Both the position numbers and the translations under genes were made by a program. A stretch of 64,000 bases of DNA from Clostridiales bacterium (lineage in GTDB: Bacteria > Bacillota > Clostridia > Lachnospirales > Lachnospiraceae), in the NCBI GenBank assembly GCA_018372435.1, contig JAHAJA010000013.1, positions 1 through 64,000 on the forward strand, read 5' to 3'. The notes below the pieces were generated by a model, which did not search any database, was not told where the DNA came from, and saw only the letters and a program-made list of their open reading frames with translations. Every line of letters starts with the position of its first letter. Within the stretch, counting starts at the first letter, position 1. Positions 42,324-52,332 of the stretch are shown here, piece after piece.

Positions 42324-43562
42324 CTAGTCTTCCGAAACGGTAATGTTTTTTTGTTCTAGACGATGAGTAATAGCTTTATCTAATAGATAAGCTATTACGG
42401 CTGTGATTGGGACCCCTAAAAACATACCAATAACCCCGAAGCAGGCACCACCAACAGTTATGCCAAAGATAACCCAAAGTGGTTTTAAACCTGTAGATTC
42501 ACCAAGGATTTTAGGTCCAAGATACAAACCATCAAATTGCTGCAAAACAAGAATCATGAAAGCAAATATAATTGCTTTGATTGGGTCAATTACTAAGAAG
42601 AGAATAACCCCTGGTACGGCACCAATGAATGGTCCAAAGTAAGGAATCATATTAGTAATACCAACAATTACGCTTAATAATATAGCATAGTTAAGTTGTA
42701 GGATTCTCATTAAGATATAACAAATAATGCCGATAATCAATGAATCTATTGTTTTGCCTACGATAAATCTATTAAAGATAGAGTTACACTCTTTTGCATT
42801 GGAGAATAGTCTGTTTGCTTTTGATACAGGTACAAAAGAGTAGATAATACGTTTTACGTTCTTTTTCAAGGTCTTCTTATCTGATAACATATAACAAGAA
42901 ATTACGATAGATAAAATTATATTGATAATTACACGTATAATAGATACGGAAATATTAATAAGTGTAGGGAATATATTTGATAATAGGTTTGTTCCATAAC
43001 TTATTATCTCAGGAATAGCACCAGTAATCTTATCCTCTATAATACCAAAATCAATATAAGGAAAGGTTTCTTCTAAATTCTGAATATAAAAAACGGCTTT
43101 TCCTGAAACATTTGCAATTGTACCATTTAGTTCAGATAAAGTAGTTATTAATTCTGGTATAATATAGAACAATGAAATAGCAATTATACCTATAACAATT
43201 AGATAGGACAATAATATAGCTAGTATTTTTCTAAGTTTCTCACGTTTAATCTTAAGTATCTTTAATAAAAACCGATTATCAATAGCAATAACGATAGGAT
43301 TTAAAATATATGCGATAAAGAATGCAACGATAAATGGTGAGAGTACATTTATTACTTGTTTTATAGCAGAAACAGTATAGGAGAAGTTAAGTATTAGACT
43401 TATGATAATAGTACCAATAGCTATAACTGTTAGTGCATATATACTAATAATAAAATAGTTCCGATTAGTTTGAAACTTATGCGAATGTATATCGTCGGAT
43501 AATATTGCTGTTTTATCAGATCTTGAAGCGGTATCCTCTTTCTTTGGTGTTGGATTAACCAA
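42324..43562 (-). CDS. AI-2E family transporter (UPF0118)
   Basis: 412 aa with about seven or eight TM segments. It has the conserved FIAYILNPIV, NMIPYFGPFIGAVPG and DGLYLGPKILGESTGLKPLWVI segments (landmarks) of the family. Members export small molecules (AI-2 in TqsA) or act as Na+/H+ antiporters, so the substrate is open. An N-terminal cytoplasmic stretch of about 30 residues precedes the first TM. Confidence 0.9.
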   Translation of the reverse strand: MVNPTPKKEDTASRSDKTAILSDDIHSHKFQTNRNYFIISIYALTVIAIGTIIISLILNFSYTVSAIKQVINVLSPFIVAFFIAYILNPIVIAIDNRFLLKILKIKREKLRKILAILLSYLIVIGIIAISLFYIIPELITTLSELNGTIANVSGKAVFYIQNLEETFPYIDFGIIEDKITGAIPEIISYGTNLLSNIFPTLINISVSIIRVIINIILSIVISCYMLSDKKTLKKNVKRIIYSFVPVSKANRLFSNAKECNSIFNRFIVGKTIDSLIIGIICYILMRILQLNYAILLSVIVGITNMIPYFGPFIGAVPGVILFLVIDPIKAIIFAFMILVLQQFDGLYLGPKILGESTGLKPLWVIFGITVGGACFGVIGMFLGVPITAVIAYLLDKAITHRLEQKNITVSED

Positions 43563-43795
43563 TTTAAAACCCCCTACTCTAGTAACTAAATTATTTTTTG
43601 TAAATTGCTTGTATCATAATGAACATTTAGGACATAGTTTATGAATAGTTACATTTACTAATTAGTATACAAAGAAAAAAGAATATTATCAATAATAGGA
43701 AGGTAAGATTATATAACAGTTTTTAGCAATAAATCGTTTATATTGTTTGAATAAACATAATTTTAAAAAAATTTAAAAAAAATTATAAAAAGTAC

Positions 43796-43824
43796 TTGCA
43801 ATTTGTTTTTTGGTACGATATAAT
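43796..43824 (+). promoter_or_regulatory. Sigma-A promoter of tRNA-Lys
   Basis: TTGCAA (43796-43801), 17-bp spacer, TATAAT (43819-43824), 21 bp before the tRNA. Confidence 0.8.
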
Positions 43825-43845
43825 AATTCTTGCGTTAAGACGTAT

Positions 43846-43918
43846 GCGCTAATAGCTCAGTTGGTAGAGCACCTGACTCTTAATCAGGGTGTCCAGGGTT
43901 CGAACCCCTGTTGGCGTA
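43846..43918 (+). tRNA. tRNA-Lys (CTT anticodon)
   Basis: 73 nt. D-arm GCTC/GAGC, anticodon stem CCTGA/TCAGG around CTCTTAA (CTT), T-arm CAGGG-TTCGAAC-CCCTG. The acceptor GCGCTAA/TTGGCGT has a G-T first pair, a minor oddity. Confidence 0.93.
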
Positions 43919-43924
43919 TTATAA

Positions 43925-43970
43925 AGTACCGATTTTGAAGACGAAGGAGCTTCGGGGTTGGTGCTTTTTT
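43925..43970 (+). terminator. Terminator after tRNA-Lys
   Basis: AGTACC with GGTGCT and GAAG with CTTC stack into one stem, then six T. It separates the tRNA from ldh. Confidence 0.8.
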
Positions 43971-44015
43971 GTTGCGTTTTGGTTTCAAATTGAAAGAAAG
44001 CAAAGGTATAAGATT

Positions 44016-44972
44016 ATGACATTAAACAGAAGCAAAATTGCTATTGTAGGTTGTGGCTTTGTAGGCTCTTCTACAGCCTTCAGCTTATTAACTCAAGGTG
44101 TTTGTGATGAAATCGTTCTTATTGATATTAATAAGGAAAAGGCTTATGGAGAAGTCCTTGATTTAAAAAACTCCATTGAATATCTAAACCGTAATACAAA
44201 AGTTGTAGTTGGATCTTATGAAGATTGTAAAGATGTTGATATTGTTGTTATTACAGCAAGTGCCCCTATGGTAGAGAATCAAGAACAGAATCGGTTAACT
44301 ATGTTAGAATCATCTAAAAAGATTGTTAAGAGTATTGTAGAACCAATTATGCAAAGTGGGTTTGATGGACACTTCATAATTATATCTAATCCAGTAGATA
44401 TAATGGCTTACTATGTCTATAAATTATCGGGCTTACCTAAAAACCAAGTTATTGGTACAGGCACCTCCCTTGATTCCGCAAGGCTTAAGAACTTCATTGC
44501 TGATTTGGTTCATGTTGATCCAAGAAGTGTCTATGCTTATACAATGGGTGAACATGGGGATTCACAGATGGTTCCGTGGTCTTGTGTAACCATTGGTGGG
44601 AAGGCTTTCTATGATGTAATTGAAGATAATAAAGAGCTTGTTGGGGAGGTTGATCTTGATGAGCTCGTTCATGAGACAACAAGAGCAGGTTGGGAGATTC
44701 TTAATAGAAAAGGTACCACGTATTATGGAATTGCAACTACAACAGTGGGTATTATCAAAGCGATACTGAATGATGAGAATAAAATTATACCAGTATCAAC
44801 ATTGTTAGAAGGGGAATACGGGGAGGAAGGTATCTTTTGTGGAGTGCCGGTAGTACTTAATCGTACAGGTGCCTCTGATGTACTTGAAATCCACATGCGC
44901 GAAGATGAGATGGAGAAATTCAAGCGGTCTGCAAACATTATTAGAGAAAGCATTAGTAAGTTAGGCATGTAG
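44016..44972 (+). CDS. ldh: L-lactate dehydrogenase
   Basis: 318 aa. It reduces pyruvate to lactate with NADH. The Rossmann loop is IAIVGCGFVGSSTA, the substrate and catalytic residues are in GTGTSLDSARLKNF (Asp, Arg) and MGEHGDSQMVPWS (catalytic His). Malate dehydrogenase shares the fold, but GEHGDSQ and the loop favour lactate. The start is at 44016 (MTLNRSKIAI), with AAAGG 10 nt upstream; the longer frame runs into the tRNA. A terminator follows. Confidence 0.9.
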   Translation: MTLNRSKIAIVGCGFVGSSTAFSLLTQGVCDEIVLIDINKEKAYGEVLDLKNSIEYLNRNTKVVVGSYEDCKDVDIVVITASAPMVENQEQNRLTMLESSKKIVKSIVEPIMQSGFDGHFIIISNPVDIMAYYVYKLSGLPKNQVIGTGTSLDSARLKNFIADLVHVDPRSVYAYTMGEHGDSQMVPWSCVTIGGKAFYDVIEDNKELVGEVDLDELVHETTRAGWEILNRKGTTYYGIATTTVGIIKAILNDENKIIPVSTLLEGEYGEEGIFCGVPVVLNRTGASDVLEIHMREDEMEKFKRSANIIRESISKLGM

Positions 44973-44984
44973 TTAATAAATAGC

Positions 44985-45023
44985 AAAGATGGAATCTATA
45001 TTAAAAGCATAGATTCCATCTTT
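44985..45023 (+). terminator. Terminator after ldh
   Basis: AAAGATGGAATCTAT and ATAGATTCCATCTTT form a perfect 15-bp stem followed by TTTTATTTC. Confidence 0.9.
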
Positions 45024-45124
45024 TTATTTCTTATTATAATCAAAACCAAAAATATGTTCTTGTTTTTTCTCGTCTTATACTTTATAATAACAACTAGGAT
45101 GTTTTGGGATGTGGAGGAAGAGAC

Positions 45125-47101
45125 GTGAGATACATTGGAAGTAAAGCTGCATTATTAGATGAAATAGATAAAATGATTGCGAAGAATACAACTAGCAAGG
45201 AAGAAACATTTTGTGATATATTTGCTGGAACAGGTATTGTGGCTAGATATTTTAAGCAAAGATATGCAGTTACTTCAAACGATATCTTACATTTTTCTTA
45301 TGTTATGCAAAAGGCTACCATCGAGAACAATCTACCGCCTGATTTTACTAAGTTAAAAGAGTTGGGAGTTGAAGATCCAATTGCTTACCTAGAAGAGGCA
45401 AAGATAGAAGATGTGACTTATGAGGATGATTCCTTTTTTATTGCAAAACATTATTCTCCACATGAGACGTGTGAAAGGATGTATCTTACCAATGGGAATG
45501 CATTGCGAATTGATTTTATACGTAATACTATTAATGATTGGTTTGATAAGGAATATATTGATGAGAATACGTATTATTACCTTCTCGCGGGGCTGTTAGA
45601 AGGGGTTCCTTACGTATCTAATATTACAGGAACCTATGGTGCATATCTGAAGGAGTGGGATAAACGTGCCTATAAGAAGTTTGAGATGATACGCTTAGAT
45701 GTAGTAAATAACGAGAAACAAAATCATAGTTATAATGAGGATGCACTTACGTTAATAAAGAAGATTGACGGAGATATTCTATATATAGATCCTCCTTATA
45801 ATTCAAGACAATACGCACCAAATTACCACCTATTAGAGACATTATCAAAGTATGACTGCCCAGAGATTAAGGGCGTTACAGGAATTCGCTCTTATCAAGA
45901 TTTGAAGTCACCATTTTGCATTAAATCAAAAGTGGAAGAAGCGTTTGACACATTAATTCGAGAAGCAAAGTTTACACATATTATAATGAGCTATAGTAGT
46001 GATGGGCTTATGAATGAATATCAAATTGAGACCATTCTAAAACGATATGGAGATCCTAAGACTTATCAACTAAAGAAGATTCCTTATCGTAAATACAAAG
46101 GGAAACTGAATTCAGAAGGAAAGACCTTATATGAATATCTATTTTACATTAAGAAAGCACAAGCAGAAGGTAATGCAGAGAGTGATAATTCTGCAGAGGC
46201 GATTAAGGAAGGGAAACTTAGCGTAATTAACAAGAAGCAAGGTATTCATAATAGTGGTAAATATATTAAGAGCCCTCTAAACTATATAGGGGGAAAATAT
46301 AAATTACTACCACAGATTATCCCGTTATTTCCTAACGATATCCGTACGTTTGTAGACTTATTCTGTGGAGGCTGTAATGTAAGTATGAATATCCAAGCGG
46401 ATCGTATTATTTGCAATGATATTAATACTAAGATTGTTGAGTTATATAAAGCATTCAAGAAGATGCCAATTCATAAAATTATTGATCGTATTGAAAAGAA
46501 TATAGAAGACTATGGGTTATCGAAAGAGAATGAAGAAGGATTCAAAAAATTTCGTGATTATTATAACGAAACAGGGAATCCAATTGATTTATATACATTA
46601 ACATGTTATTCCTTCAACTACCAATTTCGTTTTAATAATAATTTGGAATACAACAATCCGTTTGGAAGAAATAGAAGTCAGTTTTCGGATAATATGAGAA
46701 AGAATCTATATTTATTTGTAGACCGACTACAATCCATGAATATCTCATTCTCCAGTAAGGATTTTAGTAAAGTTTCACTTCGTAATTTATCAGAAGGGGA
46801 TTTTATCTACTGTGATCCTCCATATTATATAACAACAGGCACCTATAATGATGGAAATCGTGGCTTCAAAGACTGGAGAGAAGAACAAGAGAGAGGATTA
46901 TATAAGTATTTAGATAAAGCCGACAAGAAAGGTATTCGATTTGCATTATCGAATGTTATGGAACACAAGGGAAGACACAATGACATATTGGAATCGTGGA
47001 GCGAGAAATACAATGTAATCGATTTGAATTTTGATTATTCCAATGCTAGTTATAATACATCAAGGGGCGGTAGCAGAGAAGTTCTAATTACCAATTATTA
47101 A
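45125..47101 (+). CDS. Two-domain adenine-N6 DNA methyltransferase, M.FokI-like
   Basis: 658 aa: two D12-class methylase domains in one chain. Domain 1 has FAGTG (33-37) and DPPYNSRQY (from D222). Domain 2 has SPLNYIGGKYKLL, DLFCGGCNVS and DPPYYITTGTY (from D564). The fusion matches M.FokI (about 647 aa), where each half methylates one strand of an asymmetric site. The start is GTG at 45125 with GGAGG 7 nt upstream; the longer frame (45104) has no SD. The cognate nuclease gene follows 71 bp downstream. GGATG/CATCC specificity is inferred from homology. Confidence 0.9.
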   Translation: MRYIGSKAALLDEIDKMIAKNTTSKEETFCDIFAGTGIVARYFKQRYAVTSNDILHFSYVMQKATIENNLPPDFTKLKELGVEDPIAYLEEAKIEDVTYEDDSFFIAKHYSPHETCERMYLTNGNALRIDFIRNTINDWFDKEYIDENTYYYLLAGLLEGVPYVSNITGTYGAYLKEWDKRAYKKFEMIRLDVVNNEKQNHSYNEDALTLIKKIDGDILYIDPPYNSRQYAPNYHLLETLSKYDCPEIKGVTGIRSYQDLKSPFCIKSKVEEAFDTLIREAKFTHIIMSYSSDGLMNEYQIETILKRYGDPKTYQLKKIPYRKYKGKLNSEGKTLYEYLFYIKKAQAEGNAESDNSAEAIKEGKLSVINKKQGIHNSGKYIKSPLNYIGGKYKLLPQIIPLFPNDIRTFVDLFCGGCNVSMNIQADRIICNDINTKIVELYKAFKKMPIHKIIDRIEKNIEDYGLSKENEEGFKKFRDYYNETGNPIDLYTLTCYSFNYQFRFNNNLEYNNPFGRNRSQFSDNMRKNLYLFVDRLQSMNISFSSKDFSKVSLRNLSEGDFIYCDPPYYITTGTYNDGNRGFKDWREEQERGLYKYLDKADKKGIRFALSNVMEHKGRHNDILESWSEKYNVIDLNFDYSNASYNTSRGGSREVLITNY

Positions 47102-47172
47102 ATCAAAGGGTGTAGCAGAATGCTAGACACTCTAATCCTATCTAAAAAACGAACCATGAAAGGAGAAAAGGT

Positions 47173-48936
47173 ATGATTACAGTATGGCCAGTAGAGACTA
47201 CGAATTTCCGCGCATTTGGCTGGGTGCAAGACCCTAGTAACTTACGAAGCTTATGTAATGTTACCGCAATATTTGATGAAAATTCGTCAATGCATCAAGC
47301 ATTAGTCTGCACTATTATACCTGGGCTAGTGGAGGAGAGGGACGGAAGGGATGAGCTAATAGAGGCCTTGAATAAGAGACCACTCCGTATTTCATATAGT
47401 AAGCTAGTTGGAACTGCATTCAAGCCAAGAAGTGCATCAAGATGTAATGGTATTGTACAGGCTACTGTGAAAGGCCAGGTAAGACCTTTCATAGGGGAGT
47501 GGCAAGCAGATAACTTTGTACGTTGGGCGTATGCATTTCATTTCATTCGATATAATTATGAGGATGACACATTTGAAATTACAGAAGAAGGCAGAGAATT
47601 AGTTAGAGCTAGAGGAGAGGAAGAGGAGTTAACGAAGGAAGAGACGGAGTTGTTAACTAGGGCTGCTCTATCCTATCCGCCAGCTGTGAGAATCTTACGT
47701 CTATTGGCAGATGAGGATGCACATCTTACAAAATTTGAACTTGGAAAACAGTTAGGGTTTATTGGTGAGGGTGGTTTTACCAGTCTACCACAAAGTGTAT
47801 TACTTCGTACATTAGCCATCACGAAAGATCCGTCAGACATTAATAAGATGAAAGCGGACTGGGAAGGTTCTAGCGATAAGTACGCAAGAATGATTGCTAA
47901 GTGGTTGGCTAAGTTAGGTCTTGTTGAGGCGGTTCCTAAAGCGTTCCAGGTACCGATTCAAAGTGAGGTGCATACAGTAACCATTGGACAGGCTTATCAA
48001 ATAACGGCTAAGGGATATATGGCACTCAATCATACAAATGGAAAGAGTTCTTATAAGAAACTATCTAAGAATGTATGTTTTGAGATGCTGGCAACGAAAG
48101 CTGGGGACCGAGAATATCTTAGAACGAGAAGAGCGTATCTGTTAAAATTTGTATCAGAATCAAAACAAGGTATTTCAGTAAGTCAATTAGTAGAAAGATT
48201 AGCAGAGTGTGGCTTAAACTGTGAAGAAGGTAGTATATCGGATGATATAAAGGGATTAATTAATATAGGTCTGAATATAACTTGCAAAAACAACCTATAT
48301 TATCTAGAAGATGTTCTAAATGATTTCTTAATACCTACAGCTAGATTAGAAGGTAAATCAGAAGTAGAGATAATAAAAGAACAGATGAGAGGAGAGCTAA
48401 CGCATCTTTCTCATGAATATCTAGGCTTATTAGACCTTGCTTATGATAGTAAGCAAAATCGTCTGTTTGAACTTAAAACAATGCAGCTACTAACGGAAGA
48501 GTGTGGCTTTGAAGGCTTACATCTAGGAGGTAGCCGTAAACCAGATGGTATTGTATATACGAAAGATGAAAGTGAGCAAGTTGGTAAAGAAAATTACGGA
48601 ATTATCATTGATACTAAAGCTTACTCGGGCGGTTATTCGCTACCTATTTCACAAGCAGATGAGATGGAACGTTATATTGGGGAAAACCAGACTCGCGATA
48701 TCCGTATTAATTCCAATGAGTGGTGGAAGAATTTTGGGGATGGAGTAACGGAATATTATTATTTGTTTGTAGCAGGACATTTTAAAGGAAAATACCAAGA
48801 ACAAATTGAGAGGATTAATTGCAATAAGAATATAAAAGGGGCAGCAGTATCGATACAGCAGCTACTACGTATTGTTAATGACTATAAAGCTGGGAAACTT
48901 ACACACGAAGATATGAAATTAAAATTATTTTATTAA
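47173..48936 (+). CDS. Type IIS restriction endonuclease, FokI-like
   Basis: 587 aa, close to FokI (583). The N-terminal recognition domain shows FGWVQDPSN, SYPPAVRILRLL, LTKFELGKQLGF, GFTSLPQ and WEGSSDKYARMI, all near-identical to FokI as I recall it. The C-terminal PD-(D/E)XK cleavage domain has HLGGSRKPDG (D458) and DTKAYSGGY (D480, K482), then QADEMERYI, NEWW and GHFKG. The loop between the two acidic residues is 5 residues longer than in FokI. All catalytic residues are present, so it is probably active. AAGGAG precedes the ATG. Expected site GGATG, cutting 9/13 away. Confidence 0.92.
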   Translation: MITVWPVETTNFRAFGWVQDPSNLRSLCNVTAIFDENSSMHQALVCTIIPGLVEERDGRDELIEALNKRPLRISYSKLVGTAFKPRSASRCNGIVQATVKGQVRPFIGEWQADNFVRWAYAFHFIRYNYEDDTFEITEEGRELVRARGEEEELTKEETELLTRAALSYPPAVRILRLLADEDAHLTKFELGKQLGFIGEGGFTSLPQSVLLRTLAITKDPSDINKMKADWEGSSDKYARMIAKWLAKLGLVEAVPKAFQVPIQSEVHTVTIGQAYQITAKGYMALNHTNGKSSYKKLSKNVCFEMLATKAGDREYLRTRRAYLLKFVSESKQGISVSQLVERLAECGLNCEEGSISDDIKGLINIGLNITCKNNLYYLEDVLNDFLIPTARLEGKSEVEIIKEQMRGELTHLSHEYLGLLDLAYDSKQNRLFELKTMQLLTEECGFEGLHLGGSRKPDGIVYTKDESEQVGKENYGIIIDTKAYSGGYSLPISQADEMERYIGENQTRDIRINSNEWWKNFGDGVTEYYYLFVAGHFKGKYQEQIERINCNKNIKGAAVSIQQLLRIVNDYKAGKLTHEDMKLKLFY

Positions 48937-48963
48937 CTAATCTATTGAAAGAAGGGCTTTTTA

Positions 48964-49506
48964 ATGAAATTAATGATTGCATCAGATATTCATGGTTCAG
49001 AATATTATTGCGAAAAGTTATTAGATAGATATAGAGAAGAAAAAGCAGATAAATTAATACTGTTAGGAGATATTCTATACCATGGCCCTAGAAATGATCT
49101 ACCGAAAGGGTACAATCCAAAAGGTGTGATTCATTTATTAAACCAGTGTAAAGAAGAAATCTTATGCGTTAGAGGGAACTGTGAAGCAGAAGTAGACCAA
49201 ATGGTATTAGAATTTTCTGTTTTATCAGATTCTATGATTCTGTACTTAGATAATCGTATGGTTTTTGCTACACATGGGCATGTATTCAATAAAGAGAATC
49301 TGCCTAAACTGAAAAAAGGGGATATTCTACTTCATGGACATACCCATGTACAAGCGTTGGAAGAATATAATGGTTATCTTTATCTGAACCCGGGTTCTGT
49401 TTCAATCCCTAAGAACGGGAATGAACATAGTTACATGGTTTATGAGAATGCAACATATACAATTAAGAACCTAGATGGTAAAGACATTAATTCAATGAAG
49501 GTTTAA
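48964..49506 (+). CDS. YfcE-type metallophosphoesterase
   Basis: 180 aa. The calcineurin-like metal motifs are complete: ASDIHGS, LLGDILYHGP, VRGNCE, THGH and GHTHVQ. YfcE proteins hydrolyse phosphodiesters in vitro; the natural substrate is uncertain. It starts 27 bp after the restriction gene and overlaps the convergent cobalamin gene by 4 bp at its 3' end. Confidence 0.9.
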   Translation: MKLMIASDIHGSEYYCEKLLDRYREEKADKLILLGDILYHGPRNDLPKGYNPKGVIHLLNQCKEEILCVRGNCEAEVDQMVLEFSVLSDSMILYLDNRMVFATHGHVFNKENLPKLKKGDILLHGHTHVQALEEYNGYLYLNPGSVSIPKNGNEHSYMVYENATYTIKNLDGKDINSMKV

Positions 49507-50027
49507 AGCTCGATACCTTCTCTAGGTAATACGCCTTTATCATAAGGATGACGAACTTTCTTAATATCGGATATATAATCAGCCATATCAAGTAATTCTG
49601 GAGCAGGATGCTTTCCAGTTAGAACGACTTCTAATTGTTCTGGTTTGATATGCAGGAAACTAATTAAGTAGTTGCAATCTATAAAATGATATGAATATAC
49701 GTAAGTAACTTCATCAAGTATTAGTAGGTCATAGTTTTCATCTATGGCCTTTTTGCATGCCTCTTTTAATAAGGAACTATAATAATCATAGGCATGCTCT
49801 TTTTCTTCATCGCTAAGACTATAGTAATAGCCGAATACCTTAGATGTTGGTATTACTGTAATATTAGGTTGAAGGGATAGAGAGGATAACTCACTTGATG
49901 AGTTAGTTTTCATAAATCTTGTAAGTAAAACCTTTTTATTAGCTCCTGCAGCACGTAAAGCTAAACCAAGTGCAGCAGTTGTTTTGCCTTTGCCATCGCC
50001 ACAATATATGTGAATATATCCTTTCAT
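49503..50027 (-). CDS. cobA: Cob(I)yrinic acid a,c-diamide adenosyltransferase
   Basis: 174 aa of the CobA/BtuR type, which transfers the adenosyl group of ATP to cobalt. The P-loop is GDGKGKTTAALG and the motif LLILDEV follows; the C-terminus has TGKHPAPELL and the DY-Ser region. The start is at 50027 (MKGYIHIYCG), with AGAGGA 7 nt upstream. No other cobalamin gene is in the window, so it probably serves salvage or a separate pathway. Confidence 0.9.
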   Translation of the reverse strand: MKGYIHIYCGDGKGKTTAALGLALRAAGANKKVLLTRFMKTNSSSELSSLSLQPNITVIPTSKVFGYYYSLSDEEKEHAYDYYSSLLKEACKKAIDENYDLLILDEVTYVYSYHFIDCNYLISFLHIKPEQLEVVLTGKHPAPELLDMADYISDIKKVRHPYDKGVLPREGIEL

Positions 50028-50259
50028 ATCTGGTTCCTCTCTTGTCTTATTGATATGTTTACCACTATTACATAGAATGGGCAATTAAACAAAATTTATA
50101 CATATAAGCTAGTTATAGAAAAATAAGAAGCTAGTAATAAAATACAGCTTGTTTTCTTGTCGTAGGTGAATTATTATGTTAGATAAATGATGTTAGAGAA
50201 GAGGAAAGAGGTGATTGGACCTCATTTCTTTCAATATCTTATAAAAAGGATGTGAAAGC

Positions 50260-51324
50260 ATGATTAGTGCTCTGATTAGAGAGTTTAGGAAGAATAATTA
50301 TGAGGAAATAGAGGTTAATAATCATAATTCAGCAATCTTTTATCAAGTTAAAGATGAAGGGATTTATATTGTGTCATTGTTTGAGTGTGTTAACAATAAT
50401 GATCAATCTGAGAAAACGTTAGAGTACTATAATAATAGAATGTCTCAGATGAAATGGAGTTTTATTAATCAAGGATATCGAAATATTAAAGTACTACATG
50501 TTATAATATCTGAAGATATCAGTGAGGCAAGGGAGTTTATTAAAGATTCCGATACCTATTGGATTGTCAATACAAGTACGAATCAGCTAGTAATCTTTGA
50601 GAACCAAAAACCAGTATTCTTAGATGCGAGAGAGAGCATTGAACGGGTTCTAGGTTTAGAAGATGATACGTATGACTTAAAGTCTAAAGGAAATCGAGTA
50701 CCAAAACTAATTGCATATATATCACCTATAGCAATTACATGTAGTATCTTACTCATTAATATTATTATATTCTTAATTATGGATTTGTCTTTCGATTGGT
50801 CTATCTATAATGCTTTTGTAGAGCAGGGGGGCATTAGTTATGATACCATTGTCAAAGACCATCAGTTTTATAGATTTTTGACCCATATGTTCATCCATGC
50901 AGATATGGACCATTTATTCGGAAATATGATTGTATTATTCTTTATCGGTTCACAAGTGGAAAAAAGACTTGGTAAATATCGATATCTAATTTTGTATTTT
51001 ATTGGGGGATTTGTTGCGGCGATAACTTCCCTAGGATATAATAGAATACAGGATAGCAGTACATTATCGATTGGAGCTTCTGGCGCAATATTTGCAGTAG
51101 TTGGAGCGATGGTAGCAATTGTTATATTTAACAAAAGAGAGTTTGAAGAGATTGGTATAAGGCAATTACTATTCTTTGTTGTAATTTCAATTATTAATGG
51201 AATGAATGCACAGGGGATTGATAATGCAGCCCATGTAGGTGGTCTGCTTGCTGGTTTAATACTTGGACAAGTTTTATATTTTGGTGCTACAAATAAGAAA
51301 AAGGGGGGCAAATATGAAAGTTAA
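50260..51324 (+). CDS. Rhomboid-family intramembrane serine protease
   Basis: 354 aa. An N-terminal cytoplasmic domain of about 145 residues precedes six or seven TMs. Conserved motifs are RFLTHMFIHADMDHLFGNM, the catalytic serine in GASGAIFAVVGA and the catalytic His in NAAHVGG. It cleaves TM helices. The fused N-terminal domain is not recognised. The stop overlaps the next gene by 11 bp. Confidence 0.92.
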   Translation: MISALIREFRKNNYEEIEVNNHNSAIFYQVKDEGIYIVSLFECVNNNDQSEKTLEYYNNRMSQMKWSFINQGYRNIKVLHVIISEDISEAREFIKDSDTYWIVNTSTNQLVIFENQKPVFLDARESIERVLGLEDDTYDLKSKGNRVPKLIAYISPIAITCSILLINIIIFLIMDLSFDWSIYNAFVEQGGISYDTIVKDHQFYRFLTHMFIHADMDHLFGNMIVLFFIGSQVEKRLGKYRYLILYFIGGFVAAITSLGYNRIQDSSTLSIGASGAIFAVVGAMVAIVIFNKREFEEIGIRQLLFFVVISIINGMNAQGIDNAAHVGGLLAGLILGQVLYFGATNKKKGGKYES

Positions 51325-52297
51325 TATTTACTATGGTGGAAGAGGATTAATTGATGATCCAACAATATATGTTATGAATAAAATGATTGAGGTCTTAGAA
51401 GAACTACGAGTTGAGGTCAGCAAATATAATCTCTATGAAGATAAGAATTCTATTACCGTGTTACCAAAGACATTAAAGGAAGCAGATGGAATTATTCTAG
51501 CAACTAATCTAGAATGGTGGGGAATTGGAGGCTATATGCAACAATTTCTTGACTCATGTTGGTTATATGGTGACAAAGAACATATTAGTAAGCTCTATAT
51601 GATGCCGATTGTAATGTCTAAAACATATGGAGAAAGAGAAGCACAATTATCGCTTGTGAAGGCTTGGGAAGTACTTGGAGGTATTTCTGGTGAAGGTTTA
51701 TGTGCTTATGTTGCAGATCATGTTGAGTTTGAAACCAATCCAGCTTATAAGGCAATTATTGAAAAGAAAGCAGAGGCACTATATCGTAGTATTAGTCAGA
51801 AGCAAAAGGGATTACCATCAAGCTATAGCGCAATCAATCGTACTGTTTTAAGGAATACAAGTATTGAATTGACTCCGCAAGAGAGTGAACAATTATCAGT
51901 GTATGTATCAGATGATACTTATGTTAAAAAACAAAAGGAAGACATTGAAGAATTAGCCAGCTTGTTTAAAGAAATGTTGGGATCAGATAATAAGGAAGAA
52001 AATTTTATAAAAGAAATTAAGGATAGTTTTAATCCCTTGCAAGGATTTTCGGGTACTTTTGAGATTACGTTATCTGATGAAAATAAGGTTCTAGTAATTG
52101 ATATTAAAGATGAGAATATTAACTGTTACTATGGCAGTATGGAGAATGCAGATGTGTTAATTAAGACTACCCATGAGATTATGGAGAGCATTGTTAAGGG
52201 AAGAACTACATTACAGAAGTCATTTATGACAGGAGAATTATCAGCAAAAGGAAACTTTAAGTTGTTAAGAAATTTTGATTCTGTTTTTCAGTTTTAA
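51314..52297 (+). CDS. Flavodoxin-fold oxidoreductase fused to an SCP2-like domain
   Basis: 327 aa. The N-terminal part (about 1-170) looks like an NADPH-dependent FMN reductase/flavodoxin fold (ADGIILATNLEWWGIGGYMQQFLD). The C-terminal 100 residues resemble the SCP2 sterol-carrier fold (ENADVLIKTTHEIMESIVKG, QKSFMTGELSAKGNFKLLRNF). A lipid- or quinone-like ligand is possible. GGGGGG lies 7 nt before the ATG, which is inside the rhomboid gene's last codons. Confidence 0.72.
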   Translation: MKVNIYYGGRGLIDDPTIYVMNKMIEVLEELRVEVSKYNLYEDKNSITVLPKTLKEADGIILATNLEWWGIGGYMQQFLDSCWLYGDKEHISKLYMMPIVMSKTYGEREAQLSLVKAWEVLGGISGEGLCAYVADHVEFETNPAYKAIIEKKAEALYRSISQKQKGLPSSYSAINRTVLRNTSIELTPQESEQLSVYVSDDTYVKKQKEDIEELASLFKEMLGSDNKEENFIKEIKDSFNPLQGFSGTFEITLSDENKVLVIDIKDENINCYYGSMENADVLIKTTHEIMESIVKGRTTLQKSFMTGELSAKGNFKLLRNFDSVFQF

Positions 52298-52332
52298 TAT
52301 AGTGTATAAATGAAGTGGGTTTATAACGATAG

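Noticed and set aside
43846..48936. Integrative element inserted at tRNA-Lys
   Set aside because: No integrase, no direct repeat of the tRNA 3' end and no mobility gene; ldh and its terminator lie between the tRNA and the restriction genes.
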